Below, in pieces: positions 1 through 10,609 of a DNA stretch of 64,000 nucleotides (position 1 is the first letter of the stretch; each line of letters starts with the position of its first letter). Origin of the DNA: Rhodobacter sp. Its GTDB lineage: Bacteria > Pseudomonadota > Alphaproteobacteria > Rhodobacterales > Rhodobacteraceae. The stretch covers positions 1-64,000 of the forward strand of contig JASJDP010000016.1 of NCBI GenBank assembly GCA_030065095.1, given 5' to 3'. The notes under the pieces are model-generated. The model was not told the origin of the DNA and ran no database searches. It was given only the letters and a program-made list of their open reading frames with translations. Both the position numbers and the translations under genes were made by a program.

Positions 1-171
1 CGGACTTTGCTGGGATAAATCGAGCCGTCCATAAGTCCGGGTCGCCTCCCCGCGGGTCGGCGATGGCCCGGCTCTTCGCTAGGTGGGCAACGTCCGCTTC
101 AGGCCAAAAGGCGACCTTGTCAGACACCCACAAGCTATCGCGAACCGGTTGCGAGCGGCAGATCGCCCGGT

Positions 172-945
172 TCAGATTTCCATTGGGAACGGCAGTTGCG
201 CGGGATCAAGGCCGAAGCTTTGCGACGTCCGGACCTGGGTGCCCGTGGCGGCTGCGAAATTGGCGTATTCGAAATAGGTCGCGCAGCCGTAGATCGCCGC
301 CGCCAGCCGCGGGTCGACCGCGCCGGGATGCGCCGCCGAATAGGCCTGCAGCACGTTGCCCATGGCATAGGAGCCGTCGGGATCGGCATTGCCGGTGATC
401 CAGCCGCCGTAGACATTGGTGCGGGCTGGCGTACCCATCTGCTCGGCCAGCCAGGCCCAGAGATATTCGCAAGGCAGCATCACCACGAGGCTGTAGACCG
501 GATCGAGCGTGCGGACGACCTGCCCCTCGAAGGCGGCATAGTGCCGGGTGATCTGTGGCGGGGTGACGTCCCTGGCCGAGGCGACATGCCAGGTGTCGGG
601 AAAGGTGGCGTTGTAGTCCTGGTAGCCTTTCAGCTTGTGTTCGACGAACGCCTGCAGCGGGGTTCCGGCGGGCGCGCGGGCGGCCGCCACGGCATAGTCT
701 TTCGCCCCTTCGAAACAGTAATAGGCGTCGGCCACGTTGTAGCCGCCATAGGCGTCGGGGTTCAGCAAACCGGTGTCGATTCCCTGCAGATAGGGCAGGG
801 CCAGGGTCGCCTCGGCAATCGGTTGCCAGCGTCGCCACATCTCCCAGAACAGCGAGTCCCGGGGCGGTGCGGCGGTCTCAAGCTTATGGTCGGCCAACAG
901 CTGATCGAGCGGGGGAAGACGGCGGTTGCCCTTCAAAGCGATCAT
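172..945 (-). CDS. TenA/Thi-4 family protein (thiaminase II-like)
   Basis: A 257-residue protein that resembles the TenA/THI-4 (PqqC, heme-oxygenase-like fold) family. What I see: an aromatic-rich N-terminal half with repeated Tyr (YGGYNVADAYYCFEGA near residue 65-80), a 'LVVMLPCEYLWAWLAEQMG' segment matching the family's LPCxxxY helix, and a 'YGGWITG' stretch matching the family's YxxWI signature. TenA proteins hydrolyse or salvage thiamin pyrimidine derivatives; many homologues act on other substrates, so the exact reaction is open. It is monocistronic here, divergent from lon across a 280-bp gap. No thiamin genes are visible nearby. Confidence 0.7.
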   Translation of the reverse strand: MIALKGNRRLPPLDQLLADHKLETAAPPRDSLFWEMWRRWQPIAEATLALPYLQGIDTGLLNPDAYGGYNVADAYYCFEGAKDYAVAAARAPAGTPLQAFVEHKLKGYQDYNATFPDTWHVASARDVTPPQITRHYAAFEGQVVRTLDPVYSLVVMLPCEYLWAWLAEQMGTPARTNVYGGWITGNADPDGSYAMGNVLQAYSAAHPGAVDPRLAAAIYGCATYFEYANFAAATGTQVRTSQSFGLDPAQLPFPMEI

Positions 946-1117
946 CCTTCGGTTGAAATCAATAAATTTTCGGTGTCAGCCTACCGCTTCGCGGCGCCGG
1001 CACAAGCCCCGATGCCGATGTGCGAACCGAGCAGAGGTTTTCCGTCATATCGCGCGGATGACGCCTTGCGAGCCGCCGCCGCACAGGGCAGACTGTAACC
1101 CAGCCTTAACGGGCCTA

Positions 1118-1146
1118 GTTGAAAGAGAGGGGCAAAGCCCCCAACT
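1118..1146 (+). promoter_or_regulatory. candidate heat-shock (RpoH-type) promoter for lon
   Basis: GTTGAAA at 1118-1124 is followed after 13 bases by CCCCCAACT at 1138-1146, close to the sigma-32 pattern CTTGAAA-N13/14-CCCCATNT. It lies about 80 bases before the lon start. lon is a classical heat-shock gene. The spacer and the -10 together also form a small GGGGC-AAA-GCCCC hairpin (1129-1141), so the match could be coincidental. Confidence 0.35.
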
Positions 1147-1225
1147 GTTGAGGCCAAGATCGGAGAAGGCCGAAGGCTGCCGGATCACCGGGGCCAGCGC
1201 CGTCTGCCAAAACCAAGGAAAGAGC

Positions 1226-3643
1226 ATGCAAGAGCACCTCATTCAATCCTATCCCGTTCTGCCGTTGCGCGATATCGTGGTGTTTCCCCACATGATCGTG
1301 CCGCTCTTCGTCGGGCGCGAAAAATCCGTGCGCGCGCTGGAAGAGGTGATGCAGGACGACAAGCAAATCCTGCTGTCGAGCCAGATCGACCCCGGTGTCG
1401 ACGACCCCGCGCCCGAGGGCATTTTCCAGGTCGGCGTGCTGGCCAATGTTCTGCAGCTGCTGAAACTGCCCGACGGCACCGTCAAGGTGCTGGTCGAGGG
1501 CCGGTCGCGGGTGCGGATCACCGATTACCTGGACAACGACCAGTTCTTCGAGGCGCATGCGGAGATCCTGGAGGAAGAACCGGGCGACGCAGAGACCATG
1601 GCGGCGCTGGTGAAATCCGTCAGCGAGGATTTCGAGCGTTACGCGAAGATCAAGAAGAACATCCCCGAAGAGGCGCTTGGCGCCGTGGCCGAGACGCGCG
1701 AGCCCGAGAAGCTCGCGGATCTGGTGGCCGGGCATCTTGGCGTCGAGGTGGACCAGAAGCAGGATCTTCTGGAGACGCTGTCGGTGACCGCGCGGCTTGA
1801 GAAGATCTATGGCCTGATGCAGGGCGAGATGTCGGTTCTGCAGGTCGAGAAAAAGATCAAGACCCGCGTGAAATCGCAAATGGAGCGCACCCAGCGCGAA
1901 TATTATCTGAATGAGCAGATGAAGGCCATTCAGAAAGAGCTGGGCGACGGCGAGGACGGCGGCAACGAGGTCGCCGAGCTGGAAGAGAAGATCGAGGCGA
2001 CCAAGCTGTCGAAAGAGGCCCGCGAAAAGGCTGAGGGCGAGCTGAAGAAGCTGAAGTCGATGTCGCCGATGTCGGCCGAGGCCACGGTGGTCCGGAACTA
2101 TCTCGACTGGATGCTGTCGATCCCCTGGGGCGTGAAGTCACGCGTCAAGAAAGACCTGCACCGGGCACAGAAGGTGCTGGACGATGACCACTATGGCCTG
2201 GAAAAGGTCAAGGAACGGATCGTCGAGTATCTGGCGGTGCAACAGCGGTCGAAAAAGCTGAAAGGCCCGATCATGTGCCTTGTCGGCCCGCCGGGCGTGG
2301 GCAAGACCTCGCTGGGCAAGTCGGTCGCACGGGCGACCGGGCGCGAGTTCATCCGCATCTCGCTGGGCGGGGTGCGCGACGAATCCGAGATCCGCGGCCA
2401 CCGGCGGACCTATATCGGCTCGATGCCGGGCAAGATCATCCAGGCTATGAAGAAGGCAAAGACCACCAACCCGCTGATCCTGCTCGATGAAATCGACAAG
2501 ATGGGCCAGGATTTCCGCGGCGACCCGGCCTCGGCGATGCTGGAGGTGCTGGATCCGGAACAGAACTCGACCTTCACCGACCATTACATGGAGGTCGAAT
2601 ACGACCTGTCGAACGTGATGTTCCTGACCACGGCCAACAGCTACAACATGCCCGGGCCTCTGCTGGACCGGATGGAGATCATTCCGCTGGCCGGCTACAC
2701 CGAGGACGAAAAGACCGAGATCGCTAAGCAGCACCTGATCGCCAAGCAGATCAAGAACCACGGACTGAAGAAGGACGAGTTCGTGCTGACCGACGACGGG
2801 CTGCAGGGGATCATCCGCTACTACACCCGTGAGGCGGGTGTGCGGAACCTGGAGCGCGAAATCGCCAAGCTGGCGCGCAAGGCGGTGACCAAGCTGATCA
2901 AGAAAGAGGTCGACCGCGTCGAGGTGACGGCCGAGAATCTGGGCGATTTCCTGGGCGTGAAAAAGCACCGCTATGGCCTGGCCGAGAAAGAGGATCAGGT
3001 CGGTGTCGTCACCGGGCTGGCCTGGACCAGCGTCGGCGGCGATCTGTTGTCCATCGAGGCGCTGCGACTGCCGGGCAAGGGCCGGATGAAGACCACCGGC
3101 AAGCTGGGCGACGTGATGAAGGAATCCATCGACGCCGCATCGTCCTATGTGCGGGCCATCGCTCCGTCGATCGGGGTCAAGCCGCCGCGGTTCGACCGGA
3201 TGGACATCCACGTGCACGTCCCCGAGGGCGCCACGCCCAAGGACGGGCCGTCGGCGGGGATCGCGATGGTGACATCCATCGTGTCGGTGCTGACGCAGAT
3301 CCCGGTGCGCAAGGATATCGCCATGACCGGCGAGGTGACGTTGCGCGGGCATGTGCTGCCGATCGGCGGCCTGAAGGAAAAGCTTCTGGCGGCATTGCGC
3401 GGCGGCATCACCACGGTGCTGATCCCGGAGGAGAACGAAAAGGACCTCGCCGAGATCCCCGACAACGTCAAGGACGGGCTGACGATCATCCCCGTGGCGA
3501 CGGTGCGCGAGGTGCTGGCCCACGCGCTGGTGCGTGCTCCCGAGCCGGTCGATTGGGACGAGGAGGCCGAGGAAGAGGCCGCCGCGGCGAAGGCGTCGTT
3601 GTCTCCGACGGACGATGCTGCGGGGGTGACCACGACCCATTAG
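1226..3643 (+). CDS. lon: ATP-dependent protease La (Lon)
   Basis: An 805-residue cytoplasmic AAA+ serine protease that degrades misfolded and regulatory proteins. The N-terminal substrate-binding domain begins '[15 protein letters not shown]'. The Walker A loop GPPGVGKTS is at residues 354-362, followed by '[11 protein letters not shown]'. The proteolytic domain has the Ser676 motif PKDGPSAG and the catalytic Lys719 in [10 protein letters not shown]. The length matches alphaproteobacterial Lon. The frame is open further upstream, but ATG 1226 is chosen because AAGGA lies just before it and the N-terminus then aligns with known Lon. It stands alone, followed by a terminator and the convergent cox operon. 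Confidence 0.98.
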   Translation: MQEHLIQSYPVLPLRDIVVFPHMIVPLFVGREKSVRALEEVMQDDKQILLSSQIDPGVDDPAPEGIFQVGVLANVLQLLKLPDGTVKVLVEGRSRVRITDYLDNDQFFEAHAEILEEEPGDAETMAALVKSVSEDFERYAKIKKNIPEEALGAVAETREPEKLADLVAGHLGVEVDQKQDLLETLSVTARLEKIYGLMQGEMSVLQVEKKIKTRVKSQMERTQREYYLNEQMKAIQKELGDGEDGGNEVAELEEKIEATKLSKEAREKAEGELKKLKSMSPMSAEATVVRNYLDWMLSIPWGVKSRVKKDLHRAQKVLDDDHYGLEKVKERIVEYLAVQQRSKKLKGPIMCLVGPPGVGKTSLGKSVARATGREFIRISLGGVRDESEIRGHRRTYIGSMPGKIIQAMKKAKTTNPLILLDEIDKMGQDFRGDPASAMLEVLDPEQNSTFTDHYMEVEYDLSNVMFLTTANSYNMPGPLLDRMEIIPLAGYTEDEKTEIAKQHLIAKQIKNHGLKKDEFVLTDDGLQGIIRYYTREAGVRNLEREIAKLARKAVTKLIKKEVDRVEVTAENLGDFLGVKKHRYGLAEKEDQVGVVTGLAWTSVGGDLLSIEALRLPGKGRMKTTGKLGDVMKESIDAASSYVRAIAPSIGVKPPRFDRMDIHVHVPEGATPKDGPSAGIAMVTSIVSVLTQIPVRKDIAMTGEVTLRGHVLPIGGLKEKLLAALRGGITTVLIPEENEKDLAEIPDNVKDGLTIIPVATVREVLAHALVRAPEPVDWDEEAEEEAAAAKASLSPTDDAAGVTTTH

Positions 3644-3668
3644 GACCGGGTTCGTCGGACAGATTCGA

Positions 3669-3697
3669 AACGGGCGCCCGCATTGGGCGCCCGTTTT
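3669..3697 (+). terminator. rho-independent terminator after lon
   Basis: Perfect 11-bp stem AACGGGCGCCC / GGGCGCCCGTT with a 5-base GCATT loop, followed by a short T run, 25 bases after the lon stop. The A-rich left flank (CGAAA) could let it work for the convergent cox transcript too, although that operon ends about 180 bp away. Confidence 0.8.
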
Positions 3698-3875
3698 GAC
3701 TTTGGCCGCGCGGGGCGGGTCGAGGCGCCTGTAACGCCGTTCCGGTGTTTGCATCGGCGGCGCTGCCGGATTTTCGATCAGGATACCTGTCTCATCGGCG
3801 CATGAGCCGCGATCCGTAAAGCGTCCCAGATAGGCACGGGGTGCCGACGGCCGGAGCGCCTTTACTTTTCGCGGA

Positions 3876-4700
3876 TCAGGCCAGCCTCTCGTCGCCAAGC
3901 CGCCGGTATGACTGCCCGGCGTTGTCCATGTTGCGCCAGAGCACGATTTCGGCGATCACCGAGAGCGCGATCTCGTGCGGGTCGACGCCCTTCAGATCGA
4001 GGCCCGCCGGCGATTTCAGCCGCCGCACGCGGGGGTCGGGCAGACCTTCGGCGATCAGTTTGTTCTGCAGAACCTCCGCCTTCCGGCGGCTGGCGACCAT
4101 CGAGATGCGGTGTGCGGGGCTATTGACTGCCGCGCGCAATGCGTCGAGGTCACCCTTGCCTTGTGACGCCACGACGACAAAGTCGCAGGAAGAGAGCGGC
4201 GGTATGCCCGTCGCGGCGGGGTCGAAACGTTCGGCCAGGGGCATAGGCGCCTTGACACCTTCGGGAACGAACACCCGCAAACCGGCCAGGTCGGCATGCG
4301 CGGCGATGGCGCGCGAAATCGGCGTGTCGCCGAAGATCACCAGCCTTGGGGGCTGTTTATAGGGTTCGATCAGCAGATCGACCGTGCCGCCCGACGGACA
4401 GCCGCTTTTGAAGACCTGCGCCCCGTCGGTATCGGTCATCGAGACGACCTTGTCCGAAGGTTTCACCCGGATCACCTGGGGCGCGCCCTCGGCAATGGCC
4501 TCTTTGGCCGCCTGCCGCACGGCGCGCTGCACGCAGGCGCCGCCGAGATGGCCGACGATCTCGCCCGTTTCGGTGACCGCTGCCTTTGCACCGGCCTTGG
4601 CCGAAGTGGCGTCCGCCGTACGCATCACGGTTGCGATGCAGAAGGGCGCATTGCCCTGCCGCAGCTCTTCGATCGTGTCGAATATGTCGAACCGGGCCAT
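3876..4700 (-). CDS. coxF: XdhC/CoxI family molybdenum-enzyme maturation factor (CoxF)
   Basis: A 274-residue protein of the XdhC/CoxF family, which handles the molybdenum cofactor for insertion into molybdenum hydroxylases. The N-terminal XdhC_CoxI domain holds 'GHLGGACVQRAV' (about residues 50-61) and 'KSGCPSGGTVDLLIEP' (about 98-113), with the family's conserved cysteines. The C-terminal Rossmann-like domain starts 'PPRLVIFGDTPISRAIA'. It is the last gene of the cox operon, 13 bp after coxE. In the classical cluster coxG often follows; here the next gene is convergent lon, so coxG is not adjacent. Confidence 0.9.
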   Translation of the reverse strand: MARFDIFDTIEELRQGNAPFCIATVMRTADATSAKAGAKAAVTETGEIVGHLGGACVQRAVRQAAKEAIAEGAPQVIRVKPSDKVVSMTDTDGAQVFKSGCPSGGTVDLLIEPYKQPPRLVIFGDTPISRAIAAHADLAGLRVFVPEGVKAPMPLAERFDPAATGIPPLSSCDFVVVASQGKGDLDALRAAVNSPAHRISMVASRRKAEVLQNKLIAEGLPDPRVRRLKSPAGLDLKGVDPHEIALSVIAEIVLWRNMDNAGQSYRRLGDERLA

Positions 4701-4713
4701 GGCGGTCTCCTTG

Positions 4714-5901
4714 TCAGAGTTTGGCGAACTGGGGTTCCAGCGCGGCCAGCGCGTCGAGCGTGTTGGCAGGAAGATGCGCGTCGAGATATGGCTCGGCCGC
4801 GCGGATGGCCGCGGCGACCGGGGCGTAGCTGCGCCATCCCTTCAGCGGGTTGAGCCAGACGATGCGCCGCGCCTTGCGCCGAATGCGGGCAAGGGCCGTG
4901 GCAAGCGCCCGAGGGTCCGAGCTGCAGTATCCGTCCGACAGGATCAGGACGATTGTCCGGCCGTTCAGAGCCTTGGCGCCATAGCCGTCGACGAAGCGCG
5001 TCAGGCTGCCTGCGATGTCGGTTCCGCCGCCGAACCCTTCGGCCATCAGCGACAGGCGGGCCGCGGCGCGCAACGTGTCGTGGTCGCGCAAGGCGTCGGT
5101 CACGCGCATCAGGCGGGTGTGGAAGAGATAGGCGTCGGCCCGGGTGCCGCTGTCGATCAGGCCCTTGAGAAAGGCGAGGAAGACGCGGGCGTAAACCGTC
5201 ATCGAGCCGCTGACATCGCAGATCGCCACGATCTGCATCGGGCGCGGCGGGCGGGCGCGGCGATAGAGGTCGACCGGCTCGCCGCCGCGGGCCAGGCTTG
5301 CCCGCAGGATCCGGCGCATATCGAGCGCCGGGCCGCGTAGCGCCCGTTTGCGGCGGCGCGACCGGCGGTCGCGGATCGCGCGGGCGAGGGTCCGCGCGGC
5401 TGCCTCGGCGCGCGCAAGGCTGTCGTCGTCCATCAGCTCGCGCAGGTCGCGTCGGGTCAGGTTCTGGGTGCGGGTGGCGATCAGGCGGCCGTCGGTGCCC
5501 TCGGCCTCTCCGTCGCCGTCATCCGCGCTTTCGGGTGCGCCGCCGGGGCTGTCGTCGCCCCGGCCGTCGTCGAAATGCGGCTGCCACAGCGTCGGGCGCG
5601 CGGACTGAACCCGCACATGGGGATTGGCAGCCCGGTCTTCGCGTTCCTTGCCGGCGTTGAACCAGTAGGCGTCGAAGAGATCGTCGAACCGCCGCCACCC
5701 GTCTGCATCGGGGACCAGCAGGCTGGCCAGCGCATCGCGGGCTTGGCCCGGGTCGGTTGCGTCGATCAGCGACAGCGCCTGCAGTGCATCTGCAGTTTCC
5801 TGCGGCCCGAGGCGCAGGCCGTTCATGCGCAGATGCGCGATGAACCCGGTCATTCTGCCCGCCAGGCCGCTGGCGCGCGCCGGGAACCGGGTGACCGCCA
5901 T
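4714..5901 (-). CDS. coxE: VWA-domain protein CoxE, CO dehydrogenase maturation
   Basis: A 395-residue CoxE family protein with a von Willebrand A domain. The metal-ion-dependent adhesion site is visible as 'ICDVSGSMT' (DxSxS), followed by 'FLAFLKGLIDSGT' and 'LSDGYCSSDP'. CoxE works with the AAA+ protein CoxD to mature the Cu-S-Mo centre of CO dehydrogenase. The frame is open beyond the start, but ATG 5901 is chosen because it overlaps the coxD stop by one base (TGATG), showing translational coupling, and because upstream residues look like antisense coding. An acidic linker lies in the middle (rich in D, E, G and S near residues 115-150). Confidence 0.92.
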   Translation of the reverse strand: MAVTRFPARASGLAGRMTGFIAHLRMNGLRLGPQETADALQALSLIDATDPGQARDALASLLVPDADGWRRFDDLFDAYWFNAGKEREDRAANPHVRVQSARPTLWQPHFDDGRGDDSPGGAPESADDGDGEAEGTDGRLIATRTQNLTRRDLRELMDDDSLARAEAAARTLARAIRDRRSRRRKRALRGPALDMRRILRASLARGGEPVDLYRRARPPRPMQIVAICDVSGSMTVYARVFLAFLKGLIDSGTRADAYLFHTRLMRVTDALRDHDTLRAAARLSLMAEGFGGGTDIAGSLTRFVDGYGAKALNGRTIVLILSDGYCSSDPRALATALARIRRKARRIVWLNPLKGWRSYAPVAAAIRAAEPYLDAHLPANTLDALAALEPQFAKL

Positions 5902-6767
5902 CAGGCGACCTTGCCGATCAGGCGGTCCATGACCTCGCGCGGGGCGGCGTCGCGGTCGGCGGCGGTTTTCAACAGGCAGACAAGCGTTGCCTGGACCGTT
6001 TCCGGCGCCTGCGCCATGTCGTTCACACCCAAGCCGGAGAGGGCGGCCGCCCAGTCGAGCATCTCGGCGATGCCGGGTGTCTTCTCCAGCTCCTCGCGGC
6101 GGATCGCCTGCACGACGCCGACGATCTGGCGCGCGAGCTTCGCCTCCAGATCCGGCATCCGCGCGTTCAGGATCGCAAGCTCTGTCTCGCGGTCCGGATA
6201 GTCGACGAAGGAATAAAGGCACCGGCGGCGTAGCGCATCGGACAGATCGCGCGTGCCGTTCGCCGTCAGGATCACCAAGGGCCGCGCCTTGGCCTTGACA
6301 GTGCCGAGTTCCGGGATCGTGATCTGAAAATCGGACAGGATTTCAAGCAGGTATGCCTCGAACTCCTCGTCAGCGCGGTCGATCTCGTCGATCAGCAGCA
6401 CCGGCGGGATCTCTTGCCCGATCGCTTCCAGCAGCGGGCGTTTCAGGAGGAAGCGTTCGGAAAACAGCTCTGTCTCGTCCGTGCCACCGCTGGCCTCGGC
6501 GGCGCGGATCGCCAAGAGCTGGCGCTGGTAATTCCACTCATAGATCGCGTGGCTCGCATCGAGCCCTTCATAGCATTGCAGGCGGATCAGGCGTGTATCG
6601 AGATGGTCGGCCAGCGCCTTGGCGATCTCGGTCTTGCCGACGCCGGCCGGCCCTTCCAGCAGCAGTGGACGGCCGAGCCGGATCGCCAGATGCAGCGCCA
6701 TGGACAGGCGCACGCCGGCCACATAGCCTGCGCGTTTCAGATCGGATTGCAGCGTCAGATGGTCCAT
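5901..6767 (-). CDS. coxD: MoxR-type AAA+ ATPase CoxD
   Basis: A 288-residue MoxR-family AAA+ ATPase. Walker A is GPAGVGKTEIAKAL (about residues 39-52) and Walker B is 'VLLIDEIDRADEEFEAYLLEIL'. CoxD is the ATP-driven partner of CoxE in reconstructing the [CuSMoO2] cluster of CO dehydrogenase; this role is established for Oligotropha carboxidovorans. It lies 51 bp after coxL and its stop overlaps the coxE start by one base. Confidence 0.93.
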   Translation of the reverse strand: MDHLTLQSDLKRAGYVAGVRLSMALHLAIRLGRPLLLEGPAGVGKTEIAKALADHLDTRLIRLQCYEGLDASHAIYEWNYQRQLLAIRAAEASGGTDETELFSERFLLKRPLLEAIGQEIPPVLLIDEIDRADEEFEAYLLEILSDFQITIPELGTVKAKARPLVILTANGTRDLSDALRRRCLYSFVDYPDRETELAILNARMPDLEAKLARQIVGVVQAIRREELEKTPGIAEMLDWAAALSGLGVNDMAQAPETVQATLVCLLKTAADRDAAPREVMDRLIGKVA

Positions 6768-6818
6768 TCCGGTCGTCCGAAGAGGCGCCGCGCGCGCAAG
6801 CGCGGCACCATGCCTGTC

Positions 6819-9239
6819 CTAGTTGTGCAGCCCAAGCCGGTTCGCGGTCTTCCATACGCGCCAATGGTCGTGCGGCATGTGGGACTGCGTCAGGCCGAAG
6901 GGCCGGAACGCATCATGGACCGCATTCGAGAAACAGGGAACCCCGCCGACATTCGGGCTTTCGCCCACGCCCTTGGCGCCGATCGGATGATGCGGGCTGG
7001 GGGTGGTGGTGTGGTCGGTGGTGTAATGCGGGGTTTCCCAGCTCGTCGGCAGGAAGAAGTCCATCAGCGTGCCGGTCTTGACGTTGCCCATCTCGTCATA
7101 GGCGATTTCCTGGCCCATTGCGATGGCCAGCGCCTCGGTCAAACCGCCATGGACCTGGCCCTCGATGATCATCGGATTGATTCGGGTGCCGCAGTCGTCG
7201 AGCGCGTAGAAGCTGCGGATCTCGGTTTCGCCGGTGTCCACGTCGATATCGACGACGCAGATATAGGCCCCGAACGGGTAGGTCATGTTGGGCGGGTCGT
7301 AATAGCTGACCGCCTCGAGCCCCGGCTCGATGCCCGGAATCGCCTGATTGTAGGCGGCAAAGGCGATTTCCTTCATCGTCTTGAACCGCTCGGGCGCGCC
7401 CTTGACCGCGAAGCGGTCGACGTCGAACTCGACGTCGTCGTCATGGACCTCCAGAAGGTAGGCCGCGATCATTTGCGCCTTGGCGCGGATCTTGCGGGCG
7501 GCCATGGCGGTGGCCGCCCCGGCCACCGGGGTCGAGCGCGAGCCGTAGGTGCCAAGCCCGTAGGGAGCTGTGTCGGTGTCGCCCTCTTCCAGCGTGATGT
7601 CATCCGCCGGAAGCCCGATCTCGGACGCGATGATCTGGGCGAAGGTGGTGGCGTGACCCTGGCCCTGGCTGATCGTGCCCAGCCGCGCGATGGCCGATCC
7701 GGTGGGGTGGATGCGGATCTCGCAGCTGTCGAACATGCCGAGACCCAGGATGTCGCAGTTCTTGACCGGGCCGGCGCCGACGATCTCGGTGAAATGCGTC
7801 AGCCCGATGCCCATCAGCTTGCGGGTCTTGCCGGCCCTGAAATCCTCCAGCCGCTGCACCTGCTCGGCGCGCAGGCCGTCGTAGTCGACGGCCTTCAGCG
7901 CCTTGTCCCAGGCGGTGTGGTAGTCGCCCGAGTCGTACTCCCAGCCGAGCGCAGACTGGTACGGGAACTGGTCGGCCTTGATGAAGTTGATCCGGCGCAG
8001 CTCGGCCGCGTCCATGCCCAGCTTGATGGCCAGAACCTCGATCATCCGTTCGATGAAATAGGCGGCTTCCGTCACCCGGAACGAGCAGCGATAGGCCACG
8101 CCGCCGGGTGCCTTGTTGGTATAGACGCCGTCCACGGCGAGGTACGCGACCGGAATGTCGTAGGACCCGGTGCAGATGTTCATGAACCCGGCGGGAAACT
8201 TCGTCGGATCGGCGCAGGCGTCGAAGCCGCCGTGATCGGCGGTGGTATGGCACCAGAGCCCGGTGATCTTGCCGTCCTTGGTCGCCGCGATCTTGCCTTG
8301 CATCCAGTAGTCGCGGGCAAAGGCGGTGGCCATCAGGTTTTCCATCCGGTCCTCGACCCATTTCACCGGCTTGCCGGTGACGATCGAGGCGACGATCGAG
8401 CAGACATAGCCGGGGTAGACGCCCACCTTGTTGCCGAAGCCGCCGCCGATATCGGGCGAGATCACGCGGATGTTGTGCTCGGCTATCCCCGAGATCAGCG
8501 AGGCCACGGTGCGCACCGCATGCGGCGCCTGGAAGGTGCCCCAGAGGGTCAGCTTGCCGGTGACCTTGTCCATGCTCGCCACGCAGCCGCAGGTTTCCAG
8601 TGGGCAGGGGTGGGTGCGGTGGTAATAGACCATCTCTTCGGCCACGATGTCGGCCTCGGCCAGAACCGCCTCGGTTGCGGCCTTGTCGCCCTGTTCCCAG
8701 GTGAAGATGTGGTTGTTGTGCCGCACGGGCCCATGCGCGCCCTCGGCTCGGTCCCGGATGTCCTCGCGCAACACCGGGGCATCGGGTTCCAGCGCCTTGA
8801 ACGGATCGACCACGACGGGCAGTTCTTCATAGTCGACCTCGACCGCCTCGACGCCGTCGGCGGCGGCGTAGCGGTCGGTGGCGACGACAAAGGCGACCTC
8901 CTGGCCCTGGAACAGGACCTTGCCGTCGGCCAGAACCATCTGCTTGTCGCCCGCAAGCGTCGGCATCCAGTGCAGGCCCAGGGGCTCGAGATCCTTGGCG
9001 GTGATCACCGCCAGAACGCCGGGGACCTTCAGCGCCTCTTCGGCATCGATCCCGGTCACCCGTGCGTGGGCATAGGGCGAGCGCACGAAGTCGCCGAACA
9101 GCATCCCATCGAGGTTGATATCGTCGACATAATTGCCCTTGCCTTGCGTGAAACGCACGTCTTCGACGCGCTTGCGGCTCGATCCCATCCCTTTGAGATT
9201 GGCGGCGCGCTGTTCGGGGGTCATGGTCTGGTCGTTCAT
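6819..9239 (-). CDS. coxL: Aerobic CO dehydrogenase large subunit, form I (CoxL)
   Basis: The 806-residue molybdenum-binding catalytic subunit of aerobic carbon monoxide dehydrogenase (CO + H2O to CO2 + 2 e- + 2 H+). The decisive feature is the active-site loop AYRCSFR: form I enzymes have AYxCSFR, whereas the form II homologues of uncertain function have AYRGAGR. The Cu-binding cysteine is Cys385 (codon at 8085-8087). '[11 protein letters not shown]' and '[11 protein letters not shown]' match molybdopterin-binding regions of the xanthine oxidase family. ATG 9239 is chosen because it overlaps the coxS stop (ATGA) and gives the usual family length; the frame stays open upstream over coxS only as an artefact of high GC. 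Confidence 0.97.
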   Translation of the reverse strand: MNDQTMTPEQRAANLKGMGSSRKRVEDVRFTQGKGNYVDDINLDGMLFGDFVRSPYAHARVTGIDAEEALKVPGVLAVITAKDLEPLGLHWMPTLAGDKQMVLADGKVLFQGQEVAFVVATDRYAAADGVEAVEVDYEELPVVVDPFKALEPDAPVLREDIRDRAEGAHGPVRHNNHIFTWEQGDKAATEAVLAEADIVAEEMVYYHRTHPCPLETCGCVASMDKVTGKLTLWGTFQAPHAVRTVASLISGIAEHNIRVISPDIGGGFGNKVGVYPGYVCSIVASIVTGKPVKWVEDRMENLMATAFARDYWMQGKIAATKDGKITGLWCHTTADHGGFDACADPTKFPAGFMNICTGSYDIPVAYLAVDGVYTNKAPGGVAYRCSFRVTEAAYFIERMIEVLAIKLGMDAAELRRINFIKADQFPYQSALGWEYDSGDYHTAWDKALKAVDYDGLRAEQVQRLEDFRAGKTRKLMGIGLTHFTEIVGAGPVKNCDILGLGMFDSCEIRIHPTGSAIARLGTISQGQGHATTFAQIIASEIGLPADDITLEEGDTDTAPYGLGTYGSRSTPVAGAATAMAARKIRAKAQMIAAYLLEVHDDDVEFDVDRFAVKGAPERFKTMKEIAFAAYNQAIPGIEPGLEAVSYYDPPNMTYPFGAYICVVDIDVDTGETEIRSFYALDDCGTRINPMIIEGQVHGGLTEALAIAMGQEIAYDEMGNVKTGTLMDFFLPTSWETPHYTTDHTTTPSPHHPIGAKGVGESPNVGGVPCFSNAVHDAFRPFGLTQSHMPHDHWRVWKTANRLGLHN

Positions 9240-9730
9240 TCCGCCGCCTCCTTCTGGGCGTTCAGCGTCTCGGCCGCCGCCATGATCGCCTTCACGATGT
9301 TCTGGTACCCGGTGCAGCGGCAGAGGTTGCCGGCCATGCCGAACCGCACCTCTTCCTCGGTTGGCATCGGGTTCTCCTGCAGCAGCCGGTGCGCACGGGT
9401 GATCATGCCCGGGGTGCAGAACCCGCATTGCAGCCCGTGATGTTCGCGGAACATCTCCTGGATCACGCCCAGCGAGCCATCGGCGTTCACAAGGCCCTCG
9501 ACCGTGGTGATCTCGGCACCGTTGGCCTGGCCGACAAAAACGGTGCAGGATTTGACCGATTTCCCGTTCAGGTCGACGGTGCAGGCGCCGCAATGCGTTG
9601 TTTCGCAGCCGATATGCGGGCCTTTGATCTTCAGGGTCTCGCGCAGGAAGTGGATCAGCAGGGTGCGCGGTTCCGCCAGTCCCTCGGCCGCTTCCCCGTT
9701 AACGGTCATTTTGACGTGCATTTTGGTCAT
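9236..9730 (-). CDS. coxS: CO dehydrogenase small subunit, 2Fe-2S (CoxS)
   Basis: A 164-residue iron-sulfur subunit carrying electrons from the Mo site to FAD. The plant-type [2Fe-2S] motif is '[10 protein letters not shown]' with a downstream Cys in 'KSCTVF' (N-terminal half); the second cluster motif is 'QCGFCTPGM' plus 'NLCRCTGY' in the C-terminal half. GGAG lies 9 bases before ATG 9730. It is 15 bp after coxM and overlaps coxL by 4 bp. Confidence 0.97.
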   Translation of the reverse strand: MTKMHVKMTVNGEAAEGLAEPRTLLIHFLRETLKIKGPHIGCETTHCGACTVDLNGKSVKSCTVFVGQANGAEITTVEGLVNADGSLGVIQEMFREHHGLQCGFCTPGMITRAHRLLQENPMPTEEEVRFGMAGNLCRCTGYQNIVKAIMAAAETLNAQKEAAE

Positions 9731-9745
9731 GGGTTTGGTGCTCCT

Positions 9746-10609
9746 TCAACCTGCGCGGCTGGCGGCGCGTTCGATCGCGCGGCCCAGGATGACGCCGGCG
9801 ACGTGTTTCTTGAATTCGACGGGTCCGCGGTTGTCGGCCACCGGCTCGATCTCGTCGATGGCTGCCGCGATGGCGGCCTGGCGAGCGGTGGCGTCGACGG
9901 CGGTGCCGATCAGCGCGTTCGCGGCAGCCACGGACCAGACCGGCGTATCGGACAGGTTGGTCATCGCGATGGAGGCGTCGGCACAGGTGCCGCCCTCGAT
10001 ACGGATAAGAACGCCCGCGGCCGCAGTTGCATAGTCGCCGATCTTGCGTTTCTGCTTTTCATAGGCATAGCCCGTTCCGGCCGCCGGTACGGGAATGCGG
10101 ATTCGGGTGAGGATCTCGTCCTCGGCCCGTTCGGTGAAGTAGGCGGCCTCGTAGAAATCGCGTGCGGCAACCTCACGGGTGCCGCCGGGCCCCTGCAGTT
10201 CGTAGGTGGCGCCGAGGCATTGCATCAGACCGGGCATGTCGTTGCCGGGATCGCCGTTGGCGACGTTGCCGCCGATCGTGCCGACATAGCGGACCTGCGG
10301 ATCGGCGATCTGCAACGAACCTTCGCGGATAAGCGGGATCGCGTCCGCCAATCCCTGGTCGTTGATCAGCTGATGCTGGGTCACCATCGCGCCGATCGTG
10401 ACGGTCCCGCCGGCGACCTCGATGCCCTTCAGCAGCTCGATATCCTGCAGATCGATCAGATGCGACAGGTCGGTCAGGCGCAGCTTCATCATCGGGATGA
10501 GGCTGTGACCGCCGGCGATCACCCGGGCCTCGTCGCCGTGCTGGGTTAGGATGGAAAGGGCAGACTCGATGTCGCCCGGGCGATGGTATTCGAACCCGGC
10601 TGGTATCAT
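9746..10609 (-). CDS. coxM: CO dehydrogenase medium subunit, FAD-binding (CoxM)
   Basis: A 287-residue flavoprotein subunit of the CoxMSL complex; it passes electrons from the FeS clusters to the quinone pool. The FAD-binding motifs are visible as 'AGGHSLIPMMKLR' (about residues 32-44) and 'TIGGNVANGDPGNDMP' (about 108-123). The start at ATG 10609 has a strong GGAGGAAA ribosome site 7 bases upstream and gives the usual family length of about 288. It is the first structural gene, 138 bp after coxC. Confidence 0.96.
   Translation of the reverse strand: MIPAGFEYHRPGDIESALSILTQHGDEARVIAGGHSLIPMMKLRLTDLSHLIDLQDIELLKGIEVAGGTVTIGAMVTQHQLINDQGLADAIPLIREGSLQIADPQVRYVGTIGGNVANGDPGNDMPGLMQCLGATYELQGPGGTREVAARDFYEAAYFTERAEDEILTRIRIPVPAAGTGYAYEKQKRKIGDYATAAAGVLIRIEGGTCADASIAMTNLSDTPVWSVAAANALIGTAVDATARQAAIAAAIDEIEPVADNRGPVEFKKHVAGVILGRAIERAASRAG

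Noticed and set aside
1-171. Possible hairpin (CGGACTT at 1-7 and AAGTCCG at 32-38) at the left edge
   Set aside because: The arms are only 7 bp with a 24-base loop and no T run; too weak to call a terminator or RNA, and the left context is missing.
2138-3898. Long open frame of 586 codons on the minus strand over lon
   Set aside because: It is antisense to a clear Lon protease; its composition (His, Arg, Gln, Asp rich) is the typical mirror of high-GC coding, and it has no family features.
6414-9440. Open frame of 1008 codons on the plus strand over coxL
   Set aside because: Mirror frame of coxL and coxD with His/Gly/Asp-rich antisense composition; no ribosome site or recognisable domain.
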